From: Corticicoccus populi
GTDB lineage: Bacteria > Bacillota > Bacilli > Staphylococcales > Salinicoccaceae
NCBI RefSeq assembly: GCF_042686195.1
Contig: NZ_JBHUOQ010000004.1
Span: forward strand, 62,001-126,000
DNA length: 64,000 nt
Reading direction: 5' to 3'
Shown here: positions 17,646-26,636 of the stretch, piece by piece
Layout of the letters: every line of letters starts with the position of its first letter
How positions within the stretch are numbered: position 1 is the first letter of the stretch
Program-made: the position numbers and the translations under genes
Notes under the pieces: generated by a model
The model's database searches: none
Told to the model about the DNA's origin: nothing
Seen by the model: the letters and a program-made list of their open reading frames with translations, nothing else

Positions 17646-18398
17646 CTAATAAATCGCCACTTTGCCGTAAGGGCCGTCAATGATTTCAATTTTTGTTTCA
17701 AAAATATCTGTTAAAATATCCGGCTGCATGACTTCATCGACACTGCCGAAAGCAGCAACCTGACCTTCTTTCATCGCACAGATTCTGTCGGAATACTGTG
17801 CTGCAAAGTTAATATCATGGAGAACAGTCACAATCGTTCTGCCGAATTCATTTGCCGCTTCTCTCAAGTGTTTCATCATCTGGACAGAATGTGCCACATC
17901 CAGATTATTCAGCGGTTCATCCAGTAATACATACTCTGTCTCCTGACACAGCACCATCGCTACATAGGCGCGCTGCCGCTGTCCGCCGGACAATTCATCT
18001 AAATATCTGTTTTCAAGCGCCGTTAACTTCAGAAAATCAATATACTTTGATATAATTTCCTCGTCTTTTTTCGTCAATCTGCCCTTTGAATACGGAAAAC
18101 GGCCGAAACCGACCAGCTGTCTTACAGTCAATCTTGTGACAAAATGATTTTCCTGGCGCAGTATGGTCAGTATTTTGGCAAGGTCCTTGGACTTGGTACC
18201 GGCAACATCCATCTCAGCCACAGCAATCTGCCCTTCATCAATGTCGAGCAGTCTGCCGATCATCAGGAGTGTCGTAGATTTTCCTGCTCCGTTCGGACCG
18301 ATTAAAGATGTGAGTCCTGCCTTTGGTATATCAATTTCCAAAGGACCAATCGCAACTTCTTCATTATATAATTTTCTAACATTTTCAATTTTTATCAT
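17646..18398 (-). CDS. Iron-siderophore ABC transporter ATPase (YclP/SstC-like)
   Basis: 250 residues. Walker A GPNGAGKSTTLLMIGRLL, signature LSGGQRQRAYVAMVL, Walker B EYVLLDEPLNNLD and H-loop VLHDINFAAQYSD identify a FepC-type ATPase. Wording such as VGFGRFPYSKGRLT resembles Bacillus YclP (petrobactin) and staphylococcal SstC (catechol siderophores). It overlaps the second permease gene by 4 nt and is the last gene of a four-gene minus-strand operon. It powers uptake of a ferric siderophore whose identity is not readable from the ATPase. Confidence 0.88.
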   Translation of the reverse strand: MIKIENVRKLYNEEVAIGPLEIDIPKAGLTSLIGPNGAGKSTTLLMIGRLLDIDEGQIAVAEMDVAGTKSKDLAKILTILRQENHFVTRLTVRQLVGFGRFPYSKGRLTKKDEEIISKYIDFLKLTALENRYLDELSGGQRQRAYVAMVLCQETEYVLLDEPLNNLDVAHSVQMMKHLREAANEFGRTIVTVLHDINFAAQYSDRICAMKEGQVAAFGSVDEVMQPDILTDIFETKIEIIDGPYGKVAIY

Positions 18399-19453
18399 AG
18401 AGACCTCTTCCTTAAAATGACGATTAAGAATATTAATCCGCCGACAAGTTCAATGATGATTGAAACAACGCCCTGTGCATCGAATATGTGATACATCGTA
18501 AAGTATGCACTTGTAAGCACCAGAAAAGCAATCGCAAGTGCCATCGGGAACACATATCTGTGGTCATATGTCGGTGCTGCCTGATAACTGAGTGTTGCAA
18601 CTAAAAAGCCGAAGAAAGTCATTGGACCGATTAAAGCAGTTGAAACAGACATTAACACCGCAATCAGTACCAATATATAAATCACATGCGCCCTGTGATT
18701 GACGCCGAATGATGTTGAAGCATCTTTTCCGAGTGACATCACATTCAGATGTCTGGAATGGATAAGTATTAAGGCACCTGCCACAATAACGATTGGAATG
18801 ACAATCGGAAAATATTCAGGATCTGCGTTATTGACCGATCCGAACAATCTTGCCTGCAGTAAATCGAACTCTGACGGTGAAAGCACTCTTCTCATAAATG
18901 TAGAAACAGAGTTCAAGCCGCCTCCGATGATAATACCTACTAAAAGCATCAGCTGTAAGTTCCCGTACTTCCCGGAAAGAAGCCATCCGTATAAGATTAA
19001 ACTCATCATCACCATCATCGCTACCTGCAGCAGGAAAGGACCTGTTCCGGTAAAATTCACCAGTGCCCCTGCGCCGAAGAAGAACATCATACTGGTCTGA
19101 ATCGCAGAATAAAGTGAATCATACCCTAAAAGAGATGGTGTAATAATTCTGTTGTTTGTAATAGAGTGGAATGCTACAGTCGCCAAACTCTGACAGACCG
19201 CAGCAATAATCATCGCCGTCACAGCAATCATCCGCCGCTTCGCTATCGGCGCAAATGACGGAGAATCAACAGGTACAGGATTATTATAAACAAGCAGACC
19301 ATAAGAAAATAATAAACCCGCGGCTGTGAGTACAATAAGCAGTACCCAGTATCTTATACGTTCTTTTTTGTTGCGGAAGGCTTTCGCCGACCGTTTCTTA
19401 TGGTGAAGGCCCCGATGGTCAACATTTGTTTCTTTGTTTTGGAATATACTCAT
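18395..19453 (-). CDS. Iron-siderophore ABC transporter permease (YclO/SstB-like)
   Basis: 352 residues, FecCD family. A long basic N-terminus (HHKKRSAKAFRNKKERIRYW) precedes about nine membrane spans. Conserved family segments include AKRRMIAVTAMIIAAVCQSL and, toward the C-terminus, ALIGPMTFFGFLVATLSYQ, which contacts the ATPase. It overlaps both neighbours by 4 nt. It pairs with the upstream permease as a heterodimer, as in YclN-YclO. Confidence 0.88.
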   Translation of the reverse strand: MSIFQNKETNVDHRGLHHKKRSAKAFRNKKERIRYWVLLIVLTAAGLLFSYGLLVYNNPVPVDSPSFAPIAKRRMIAVTAMIIAAVCQSLATVAFHSITNNRIITPSLLGYDSLYSAIQTSMMFFFGAGALVNFTGTGPFLLQVAMMVMMSLILYGWLLSGKYGNLQLMLLVGIIIGGGLNSVSTFMRRVLSPSEFDLLQARLFGSVNNADPEYFPIVIPIVIVAGALILIHSRHLNVMSLGKDASTSFGVNHRAHVIYILVLIAVLMSVSTALIGPMTFFGFLVATLSYQAAPTYDHRYVFPMALAIAFLVLTSAYFTMYHIFDAQGVVSIIIELVGGLIFLIVILRKRSL

Positions 19454-20466
19454 CGCAGCCTCCTTGGTCTTCTCTGTCTGAGTAAGATGATAATAAACAC
19501 CACTGCACCGACTGTGCCGAGAATGACAGAGACAGAGATTTCAAACGGCATAATAATCGTTCTTGAAATAATATCACAGACGGTGATAATTCCCATACCG
19601 AGAACACAGACCCAGGGCAGATTGCTCTTCAAGTCATCCCCCCGGAACATCGAGATGATATTTGGAACAATCAAGCCGAGAAACGGCAGATTACCTACTA
19701 CGGCAGCAACGATACCAACCGCAACCGCAATCAGCATTGTTGCAATCAGAACGATTGTATTGTAGTTTAAGCCGAGACTTTTTGCGATATCTTCTCCAAG
19801 ACCCGCAATCGTCAGGCGGCTTGCGAGCATAAAAATCAAAATAGTAATGATAATGATAATCCATAAATACTCATATCTGCCCGCCTGAATCGGGGCGAAT
19901 GAGCCGATAAACCAGTTTTGGATATTCTGGGACATATTGAAAAACAGACCGACAAATGTGGAAAATGCAGAAATAACCGCCCCGAGCATTAATCCGATAA
20001 TCGGGACAATCAGAGATGAACGAAGTTTAACTCTTCTTAAAAACAAGAAAAAGACCATTGTTCCCACAAAGGAAAAAACGATCGCCCCGAGCATTCTAAG
20101 CATAAGTGTCGGTGACGGAAACATCAGGTACACAAATAAAAGTCCGAGACCGGCCCACTCCATTGTCCCTGTTGTGGTGGGTTCAACAAACTTATTCTGT
20201 GTAATCAGCTGCATCACAAGACCTGCCATCGCCATGGCGGCACCTGTCAGTAATAGAGCTGCTGTTCTCGGTACACGGGTAATGAAAAACATGTCCCAGC
20301 CGTCTTCCTGGCCCCGTATATCATAGACACCTACAAATAAAGATATAATGGCCAGAATCATCACACCAATCACTGCTGCGATAAATGATTTTGTCCATAT
20401 TTTATTATGATTATAAGGCGGGGCATGGGAATCTCTCCCAACCCCGCCTGTTATTTTTTTAAGCAC
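19450..20466 (-). CDS. Iron-siderophore ABC transporter permease (YclN/SstA-like)
   Basis: 338 residues, FecCD family, starting at GTG 18 bp after the binding-protein stop. Key segments are ITRVPRTAALLLTGAAMAMA, GLVMQLITQNKFVEPTTTGT and the loop GNLPFLGLIVPNIISMFRGD. The first 20 codons contain a strong hairpin (20417-20448), which could lower its translation relative to the binding protein. About nine spans are predicted. Confidence 0.88.
   Translation of the reverse strand: MLKKITGGVGRDSHAPPYNHNKIWTKSFIAAVIGVMILAIISLFVGVYDIRGQEDGWDMFFITRVPRTAALLLTGAAMAMAGLVMQLITQNKFVEPTTTGTMEWAGLGLLFVYLMFPSPTLMLRMLGAIVFSFVGTMVFFLFLRRVKLRSSLIVPIIGLMLGAVISAFSTFVGLFFNMSQNIQNWFIGSFAPIQAGRYEYLWIIIIITILIFMLASRLTIAGLGEDIAKSLGLNYNTIVLIATMLIAVAVGIVAAVVGNLPFLGLIVPNIISMFRGDDLKSNLPWVCVLGMGIITVCDIISRTIIMPFEISVSVILGTVGAVVFIIILLRQRRPRRLR
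20417..20448 (-). repeat. GC-rich hairpin inside the first codons of the permease gene
   Basis: GGCGGGG and CCCCGCC (7 bp) enclose an inner GGGA/TCCC pair, an outstandingly stable structure in this AT-rich region. It sits 18-50 bp after the permease start. On the minus-strand RNA it has no T-tract, so it fits a stabiliser/attenuator at the binding-protein/permease boundary. On the opposite strand it would look like a terminator. Confidence 0.6.
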
Positions 20467-20484
20467 TGCCTCATGCCCCTTGTC

Positions 20485-21543
20485 TTACTGATTTAAAGTA
20501 TTCGAAATATCTCCAAATAACTCTATATAAGTTTGAATAGATTCGTTAAGGTAAGTATCTGCAGGTGCATAAATCACTTGCCCTTCTGATACAGCTGTTG
20601 TATTTTGAAGCGCCGGTGAGTTTTCAATTACATCCTGTGCAGGTGTAGATTCCTCATCCATATCAGCATCACGGTCTAACACCATAATCCAGTCCGGATT
20701 ACTGTCAGCGATAGCCTCAACGGAAATATCATCACCCTGGTGATCTTCAGTTGAACCTTCTACTTCAAGTGACGGTTCCCATCCGAAGATTTCGTACATA
20801 GGACCCCAGACACGTCCGTTGTGCGGTGCTGAGAAACCAATTTCTCCACCTGAAACAATTACACTCATCACTGTGTCTGAGCCGTTATAAGCTGCTGTAG
20901 CATCTTCAACCGCCTGATCAAAGTCAGCATTTAACTGTTCTGCTTCCGCTTCTTTTTCAAAAATCTGTCCTAACTTTGTCGTGTTGTCTTTAAGACCGTT
21001 AACTAAGTTTTCTCCAGGTGTTTCAGCCGTTTCATCTACATTCACGTTTAGGTCAATTACTGCTGCTTCCGGTACTAATTCTTTAATATCTTCATAGTAG
21101 CCGCTGAATCTCTGACCAACGATAACCAGATCCGGATTTGCTGCTGCGATTGCTTCTAAATTAGGCTCACGGTGATTACCGATGTCTTCAATAGAATCAT
21201 TGTCCAGGTAGCTTAAACCGCTCGGCATCAGGCTTACTGCTGCAGCTGTCAGTTCAACTCCCCAGTCATCCAGTGTTTCAAACGTTCTGTTGTCAAGCGC
21301 AACAACTGATTCCGGGTTTACCGGAACTTCTACAGTACCGTGTGCATCTTCAATTTCAACTGTTCCGGCATCTGCTGACTCATCAGAACCTTCTTCAGCG
21401 TTTGAATCATCTGTTGTTTCTTCTGATGTTTCATTATTTGAATCATCCGTCTCTGCTTCATCACCAGAGTTGGAACATGCTGCAAGTACCAGAGCAAATA
21501 CAGCCATCAATACAGTTAATTGTAAAAATTTATATTTCGTCAT
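20485..21543 (-). CDS. Siderophore-binding lipoprotein (YclQ/SstD-like)
   Basis: 352 residues. Signal peptide with lipobox LAAC (Cys near residue 23), then an acidic Ser/Glu/Asp linker of about 40 residues and a periplasmic-binding fold typical of FhuD/YclQ. Visible segments are PVNPESVVALDNRTFETLDD, NLEAIAAANPDLVIVGQRFS and SNPDWIMVLDRDAD. It captures an iron complex at the outer membrane face. The gene heads the operon; a Fur box lies 167 bp upstream (21710-21724). The exact siderophore is not determinable here. Confidence 0.88.
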   Translation of the reverse strand: MTKYKFLQLTVLMAVFALVLAACSNSGDEAETDDSNNETSEETTDDSNAEEGSDESADAGTVEIEDAHGTVEVPVNPESVVALDNRTFETLDDWGVELTAAAVSLMPSGLSYLDNDSIEDIGNHREPNLEAIAAANPDLVIVGQRFSGYYEDIKELVPEAAVIDLNVNVDETAETPGENLVNGLKDNTTKLGQIFEKEAEAEQLNADFDQAVEDATAAYNGSDTVMSVIVSGGEIGFSAPHNGRVWGPMYEIFGWEPSLEVEGSTEDHQGDDISVEAIADSNPDWIMVLDRDADMDEESTPAQDVIENSPALQNTTAVSEGQVIYAPADTYLNESIQTYIELFGDISNTLNQ

Positions 21544-21709
21544 TTCTCAAACCTCTTCCTTTATTATAAAATTATTTTACTCAATACCGACCCACTCGAA
21601 TCCTTAGTCAGAAACTGAGATTTTCTCAAAACAGAATATGTACAGAAAATATGCCGCGGTCCTCCTCCAATATATCAATTTTAAATAACCATCCCGCCCT
21701 AATTGCTTA

Positions 21710-21724
21710 TGATAATCATTTTCA
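21710..21724. promoter_or_regulatory. Fur box upstream of the siderophore operon
   Basis: TGATAATCATTTTCA matches the 7-1-7 Fur/PerR-type consensus TGATAATNATTATCA at 13 of 14 defined positions. It lies between the orphan regulator and the binding-protein gene, so iron repression of the siderophore operon is expected. Confidence 0.75.
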
Positions 21725-21811
21725 ATTAGATGTTATATGGAAAAGTATAGATTTTAATTCTTTGAAAATCATGTGAAGACTGAATTTAAGGAAAAATCTT
21801 TTAAATACGGG

Positions 21812-21834
21812 CTGCCCTTAGAAAAACCGGGCAG
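21812..21834 (-). terminator. Possible weak terminator after the orphan response regulator
   Basis: CTGCCC and GGGCAG form a 6-bp stem 15 bp beyond the regulator stop. The downstream T content on the minus strand is modest, so efficiency is doubtful and readthrough into the siderophore operon is possible. Confidence 0.35.
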
Positions 21835-21848
21835 AATTTTATGAAACA

Positions 21849-22529
21849 TTACCTTTCACTCATTGTGTATCCCCTGCCGTGTACTGTACTGATATATCTG
21901 CTCTGTTTACTGCAGCCGATTTTCTTTCTTAAATAGCTGATATATAAATCTACAACATTCGGATTTACAGCCATGTCATATCCCCAGACTTGATTCAAAA
22001 GCATTTCCCGGCTCAATATACCATTCTTATTCTTTACTAAAAACAACAGTAAATCATACTCTCTCCGCGTCAATGAAACATCTTTCCCGGCTTTTGTCAC
22101 AACATTTCTTGATGTATCCACCAGAATATCATTGAACTTAAGAAGCACCGCTTCACTGTCATTCACCCGTACACTCCGGCGCAGAATGACTTTTATCCGC
22201 TCGACAAGCTCTTTCTTTTCAAAAGGCTTCCTGACATAATCATCCGCCCCTGCTCTTAATGCAGCGATGCAGTCCTCACTTGAGATCTGATTGGTCACAA
22301 TAATAATCGGTGTCATTTTGACCTCTCTGATCCAGGCGCATATTTCAGGACCTGACATACTGAGTGAATCCCAGTCCAAAACAATGATATCCCAGTTTTT
22401 TTCGAGCACAATGTCTAACCCCTGGCTTTCATCATGAAGTGTTACAGTAAACCCTTCTTCACGTGCGAGACCGCTGACAATCTTTTTCGATGAGGACTGT
22501 TCATTTTTAATTACCAGCACTTGTTTCAA
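21849..22529 (-). CDS. Orphan OmpR-family response regulator with altered receiver pocket
   Basis: 226 residues. The receiver keeps the phosphoacceptor Asp (IIVLDWDSLS), Thr (IIIVTN) and Lys (VRKPF). The usual pair of acidic residues after strand 1 is replaced: VLVIKNEQ in place of the usual VDDE. Metal-dependent phosphorylation may therefore be weak or absent. The C-terminal winged helix is intact (SLTRREYDLLLFLVKNKNGI, WGYD, VDLYISYLRKKI, TVHGRGY). No kinase gene is adjacent. A near-consensus Fur box lies 69 bp upstream and the siderophore operon follows, suggesting an iron-linked regulator. Confidence 0.85.
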   Translation of the reverse strand: MKQVLVIKNEQSSSKKIVSGLAREEGFTVTLHDESQGLDIVLEKNWDIIVLDWDSLSMSGPEICAWIREVKMTPIIIVTNQISSEDCIAALRAGADDYVRKPFEKKELVERIKVILRRSVRVNDSEAVLLKFNDILVDTSRNVVTKAGKDVSLTRREYDLLLFLVKNKNGILSREMLLNQVWGYDMAVNPNVVDLYISYLRKKIGCSKQSRYISTVHGRGYTMSER

Positions 22530-22597
22530 ATTAAAGTCACCCCCTGTTTCTCTTCATACTGAATATGTTTATGTCACTTTATTTTATACCAACACCA

Positions 22598-22618
22598 TGA
22601 TAATGAGAATCATTTTCA
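22598..22618. promoter_or_regulatory. Fur box upstream of the orphan response regulator
   Basis: TGATAATGAGAATCA and TGAGAATCATTTTCA overlap by 9 bases, giving two 7-1-7 half-matched boxes and about 17 of 19 positions of the classical Fur box. The site is 69 bp before the regulator start, in promoter position. Confidence 0.75.
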
Positions 22619-22746
22619 TTATTTTAAAGATATTATAACGTGAATCACTGTGAAAATCCTGTGAATATTACGCCATTTAAAAACATTTCACAGATTTATC
22701 GTGTGTTTCACGCCATATGTTTTCATCGCTCATACCAAAACATATA

Positions 22747-22785
22747 TAAAAACCCCTAAAATTAGATGTATCTAACTTTAGGGGT
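22747..22785 (-). terminator. Terminator of the flavin oxidoreductase gene
   Basis: A 15-bp stem (ACCCCTAAAATTAGA with one wobble) and TGTA loop; on the minus strand it is followed by T5. It ends just past the oxidoreductase stop at 22791. Confidence 0.8.
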
Positions 22786-22790
22786 GTATC

Positions 22791-23888
22791 CTACTCTTCA
22801 ATATTCAGCCAGCCTTTTCTTTGTTCAAAAATCTTCCAAAGTTTATCTGGTATTTTTAAATGCTCAGAATCGGATTTTTTGATCACTGTTTCAATCGATT
22901 CTTCCTGATTTTCTTTGAATAACTCCACCCATCTCGGATCAATGATTAATCCTCTGCCAACCGCAATCAAATCGGCACCGAGACTATTAATATTCCGTGC
23001 AGCTTCCGGTGTTGCGATGGATCCTGCAGCCATTACAGGCAGCTCCGTTCTTTCAGAGATTAAACGTACAGTCGGCTGGTCGTAATTTCCAACAGGTGTA
23101 CCTGCAGCATCACCGAGTGAAATATGAACATAATCAATGTTCTCTGTTTCCAGAAACTCGACCAGCTTAAATGTATCTTCAATCCTCAAACCATCCGGAT
23201 CAGATGATTCTTCCGGCGATAAACGGTAACCGAGCATAAACGGCTTTTGGGCATATTCATCAATCGCACTTCTTACCGCTTTAATTACTTCGTGCGGAAA
23301 ACGAAGTCTTTTTTCCAGAGAGCCGCCCCATTCGTCTGTTCGTTTATTCGTCCCGGGCGACCAGAAATTCTGTACAAGAAAACCATGGGCACCGTGGATT
23401 TCAACACCGTCAAATCCTGCCTCTACCGCTCTTCTTGTCGTTTCTTTAAATGCTTCAATAATATCCAGAATTTCTTCATTAGTCAGTTCACGTACAGTTT
23501 TACTGTCTCCGCTGATGTCGGACGGTCCCACTACATCGAGGTCCGGCAGCGTTTTATTCCCTGCATGGAATATTTGAAGTACTGCCGGCGCACCGCCTGA
23601 CTTTGCGGTTTCAGCAAGGCGTTTCAAACTCGGCACATATGAATCCTCATAAGCAGCAAACTCGTCCGTAAAACCCTGACCGTTTTTCGTTACATGTGTA
23701 CAGCCCGTAATAACAAGTCCCACACCGTTTACGCGGATTTTGTAGTACTCGATTTCATCCTCCGACACCGTCAAATCTGTGTTCCCGGCCCATGTTGTCA
23801 TCGGCGCCATTGCCATTCTGTTTTCTATCGTCACACCGCTTCTGAAACGAAACGGCTGAAATAATTCTCTCTCATCAGTCTGCATCAA
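22791..23888 (-). CDS. NADH-dependent flavin oxidoreductase, old yellow enzyme family
   Basis: 365 residues with an FMN-binding TIM barrel: N-terminal RMAMAPMTTWAGNTD, then VLQIFHAGNKT, the strong family signature VEIHGAHGFLVQNFWSPGTN followed by KRTDEWGGSLEKRLRF, and the phosphate-binding AAGSIATPEAA and LIAVGRGLIIDP. It is a single-domain enzyme without the iron-sulfur/FAD extension of dienoyl-CoA reductases. It resembles Bacillus YqiG/YqjM types that reduce activated C=C bonds. Monocistronic, with its own terminator. The physiological substrate is unknown. Confidence 0.88.
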   Translation of the reverse strand: MMQTDERELFQPFRFRSGVTIENRMAMAPMTTWAGNTDLTVSEDEIEYYKIRVNGVGLVITGCTHVTKNGQGFTDEFAAYEDSYVPSLKRLAETAKSGGAPAVLQIFHAGNKTLPDLDVVGPSDISGDSKTVRELTNEEILDIIEAFKETTRRAVEAGFDGVEIHGAHGFLVQNFWSPGTNKRTDEWGGSLEKRLRFPHEVIKAVRSAIDEYAQKPFMLGYRLSPEESSDPDGLRIEDTFKLVEFLETENIDYVHISLGDAAGTPVGNYDQPTVRLISERTELPVMAAGSIATPEAARNINSLGADLIAVGRGLIIDPRWVELFKENQEESIETVIKKSDSEHLKIPDKLWKIFEQRKGWLNIEE

Positions 23889-24032
23889 TTATCCTCCTCA
23901 CCAATCATGTAGAATATCAGTATGACTGTCATAAGTCAAAATATCTGACCCTGTGCTTAAAGTTGTTGCATGATTACGTTTTGAGGTGATATTACCAGGA
24001 GAGAATTCCTTTATTTCCAGCAGTATTTATCT

Positions 24033-25271
24033 CTAATGCACACTGCTTTTCTTTCTCATCCATAAAAACATCATGATGAATAAAAATCCGCCGCAAAGGA
24101 TGTATAACATTTCGTAACCGAACGCGAATGATATTAATATGTAGCCAAGGAACGGCCCGGCCGCTGCACCTAAGTCCTGAATGACCGTATAATACGTGAA
24201 GAAACGTACTCTGTCCTGCCCCTGCGCTTCATCCGAAGCTCTCGCATCAACGAGGGTCGTGAGTGCTGTGGATACCAGCATAGCAAGGATGGTGACACCG
24301 ACCCAGATTAACGGGGAGAAAGACACGATAAGGAGCGGAAAACTGACGGCGCCGATGAAGAGCGAGCCGATTAAATATGGAATGCGTCCTTTTTTACCGT
24401 CCGACCATATACCGACCTGCTTTGCGAGAAACGGCTCCCATGCCCAGCGAAGTGCCTGCAGAATACCTGACAATGCAGCAGATGCAACTGCCACCGACCA
24501 GAAATCAACCGCGTCTCCGTAATGATAAACAATCAGTGTCGATAATGTCGCTGCAAAAACACCCTGGATAATCATCGTGATACCGAAGCTGCTGCCCATA
24601 ATGAGGGCATGCTTCTGTATCAATGACACAGGAGACATTCTCTTTTCCTTCTTCTTCAATGGATCTTTTTTAAGTTTTTCTGTTTTATATACTGCTGCGA
24701 GCAGGATGATACCGAACGCCGAAAAAAGACCGAAAATAATAGAGACCCAGGATAAGCCGAAAAATGGTGTCAGAAGTCCGCCGCCGAGCATACCGCCGAG
24801 ACTCCCGAGCCTGTAAAGCCCGTTATAAACACCCATTGCCTCACCCTGCTTGTTATCCCCGCCGTATATGGATACCGTCGACAATCCTCCGATTCTAAGA
24901 AAGGACCATGCGAGCCCCCATAACGCCCTAAGAACAAGCCATGCGGCAAAACTGCCGGCAAAACCGTAACCGACAGTCGTAATAATACTCAGGAAAACCG
25001 CAAACATCAAGCCAGCCTTCAAAGAAATCTTTCCGTAAATTTTACCGACAACCGGATTTAAAGGCAGACGTACAAAGCGGTTCACTGCAAGCAGAACCCC
25101 TACCTGCCAAAGTCCGTCAAGCCCCGCCTCCCGCCAGTAAATCGGCAGTGCGATATAAAGCATCGAGTCGCCGAGCAGGCAGCAAGCCGTCACCAGGGCG
25201 ATGGTTACAATATTTTTTGAGCGTTTACCGGATGCGATACGCACCATCTCCCTGCTGATATATTTATTCAC
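24033..25271 (-). CDS. Major facilitator superfamily transporter, 12 TM
   Basis: 412 residues with two six-helix halves joined by a basic loop (KTEKLKKDPLKKKEKRM). The loop-2/3 motif is NPVVGKIYGKISLKAGL and a proline/glycine-rich helix 5 (GGMLGGGLLTPFFG) suggests export. The start is uncertain: GTG at 25271 has no clear ribosome site, while ATG/GTG at 25247/25244 follow GGGAG closely. A minus-strand TATAAT near 25287 gives a very short leader. The substrate is not identifiable. Confidence 0.75.
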   Translation of the reverse strand: MNKYISREMVRIASGKRSKNIVTIALVTACCLLGDSMLYIALPIYWREAGLDGLWQVGVLLAVNRFVRLPLNPVVGKIYGKISLKAGLMFAVFLSIITTVGYGFAGSFAAWLVLRALWGLAWSFLRIGGLSTVSIYGGDNKQGEAMGVYNGLYRLGSLGGMLGGGLLTPFFGLSWVSIIFGLFSAFGIILLAAVYKTEKLKKDPLKKKEKRMSPVSLIQKHALIMGSSFGITMIIQGVFAATLSTLIVYHYGDAVDFWSVAVASAALSGILQALRWAWEPFLAKQVGIWSDGKKGRIPYLIGSLFIGAVSFPLLIVSFSPLIWVGVTILAMLVSTALTTLVDARASDEAQGQDRVRFFTYYTVIQDLGAAAGPFLGYILISFAFGYEMLYILCGGFLFIMMFLWMRKKSSVH

Positions 25272-25395
25272 TAAAACATACCAGTATTATACATACTGTT
25301 CAAGTATATTTTCAGAAAATACACATTTTTATTTGATGAAAAGAAATACCTGCCGGACGGGTGAAATATACTGCATTCAATTAACAGTGTTCATA

Positions 25396-25436
25396 TATAA
25401 AAAGACACTCCCCCGGAACTGGGAAATGCCTCCTTT
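25396..25436 (-). terminator. Terminator of the Bcr/CflA efflux gene
   Basis: On the minus strand GGAGGCATTTCCC folds against GGGGGAGTGTC (imperfect stem) and is followed by T5. It lies 43-83 bp past the stop of the efflux gene. Confidence 0.5.
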
Positions 25437-25478
25437 TAAGCTATTCTTCATACAATTTTCTGCTGAATCTGCCGTTTT

Positions 25479-26636
25479 TTATTTTATCAGTTTTAAAAAC
25501 GCAATGAGTCCAACGGATGATGTACAGAAGAGAATCATACTCATCGGTACAGCAGAGTCTTCATTCACACCTGCAAGGGGAGAAAATATCGCGCCGAGCA
25601 GTAAAGGCAGCATACCAAGCACCGCACTTGCACTCCCTGCACGATGGCCCTGTTCGGACATACCGAGTGTGAACGTGCTGGTGATTGTCATCCCCATCGT
25701 GGTCATATAAATAAAAATTAAAGCGACGATAAAAGGAAGCGGCGCTTCTATAATCGAAACGATTAACAGTAGAAATGTTGCACTGACTGCCGTAATCACT
25801 GCTATTTTCAGAAGCTGTTTTTCATGAACAATACCGCCGAGACGGCCGATGATAAAACTTCCTATAATAATCGCGATCCCATTAATTCCGAACAGCACAC
25901 TGAACGTCTGTGGCGAAACGCCGTAAATATCCTGGTATATAAACGGTGTCCCCGACACATACGCAAAGCTCCCGCCATGCACAAATCCGACCAGTACTGC
26001 ATAACCGATAAACGACCGGTCTGTCAGAAGACTGCCCATCGTACGAAGTGTCGCTGTTCCGGAACTCTTAATGCGTTTTTCCTCAGGCAGTGTTTCCTTA
26101 AGGTTCAAAGCAACGATAATTACAATAAAGAGCCCGATCAGACTTAAGAATAAAAATATCGTATGCCAGCTCGCAAAAGGCAGAATCAGTATTGCGCCGC
26201 CGGCCATCGGTGCTGCCATTGGTGCAACGGCGTTGATTACCATTAACAGAGAAAAGAATTTTGTCAGTTCTCTGCCGCTGAATACATCACGTACGACTGC
26301 ACGTGAAAGAACCACACCGGCTGAAGCCGTAAAACCCTGCAGAAACCTTGCAGCAATCAGCACATAAATATTCGGTGCCACTGCACAAAGTACAGATGAT
26401 ACAACAAATAATGATGTTGAAATCAGAAGCGGCTTCTTTCTGCCTTTCGCATCACTGAGCGGTCCTATAATAATCTGACCGAATGCAAGACCGAGAAGAC
26501 AGGCAGTAAGGCTCGCCTGAACTAAAGAGATACTGGTATCTAAATCCTGTGCGATACCGGGAAAGCTTGGTAAATACATATCAATATTTAAAGGTCCCAT
26601 AACTGCAAGGAGACCAAGAAGTAACGCAAGGCCCAA
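25479..26636 (-). CDS. Bcr/CflA-family multidrug effflux-type MFS transporter (start uncertain)
   Basis: 385 residues from a TTG, with 12 membrane spans. Family signatures are MGPLNIDMYLPSFPGIAQDL in helix 1 and GQIIIGPLSDAKGRKKPLLI in the loop between helices 2 and 3. The frame stays open upstream and reads QNNDNIIHNPTGRKRLG, which looks like genuine family N-terminus. No standard start codon exists there, although a strong GGGGAGGTGG ribosome site sits at 26691-26703. Either the start is at 26636, an AUC codon is used, or one base has been inserted next to TTG at 26690. It probably exports drugs or metabolites such as sulfonamides or cysteine derivatives. Confidence 0.8.
   Translation of the reverse strand: MGLALLLGLLAVMGPLNIDMYLPSFPGIAQDLDTSISLVQASLTACLLGLAFGQIIIGPLSDAKGRKKPLLISTSLFVVSSVLCAVAPNIYVLIAARFLQGFTASAGVVLSRAVVRDVFSGRELTKFFSLLMVINAVAPMAAPMAGGAILILPFASWHTIFLFLSLIGLFIVIIVALNLKETLPEEKRIKSSGTATLRTMGSLLTDRSFIGYAVLVGFVHGGSFAYVSGTPFIYQDIYGVSPQTFSVLFGINGIAIIIGSFIIGRLGGIVHEKQLLKIAVITAVSATFLLLIVSIIEAPLPFIVALIFIYMTTMGMTITSTFTLGMSEQGHRAGSASAVLGMLPLLLGAIFSPLAGVNEDSAVPMSMILFCTSSVGLIAFLKLIK

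Noticed and set aside
22598..22618. PerR or Zur site instead of Fur
   Set aside because: The 7-1-7 pattern can be shared with PerR and Zur, but both boxes flank a siderophore operon, so Fur is the simplest reading.
23247..23600. Plus-strand frame of 117 codons inside the flavin oxidoreductase
   Set aside because: Antisense shadow of a well-supported enzyme with signature motifs.
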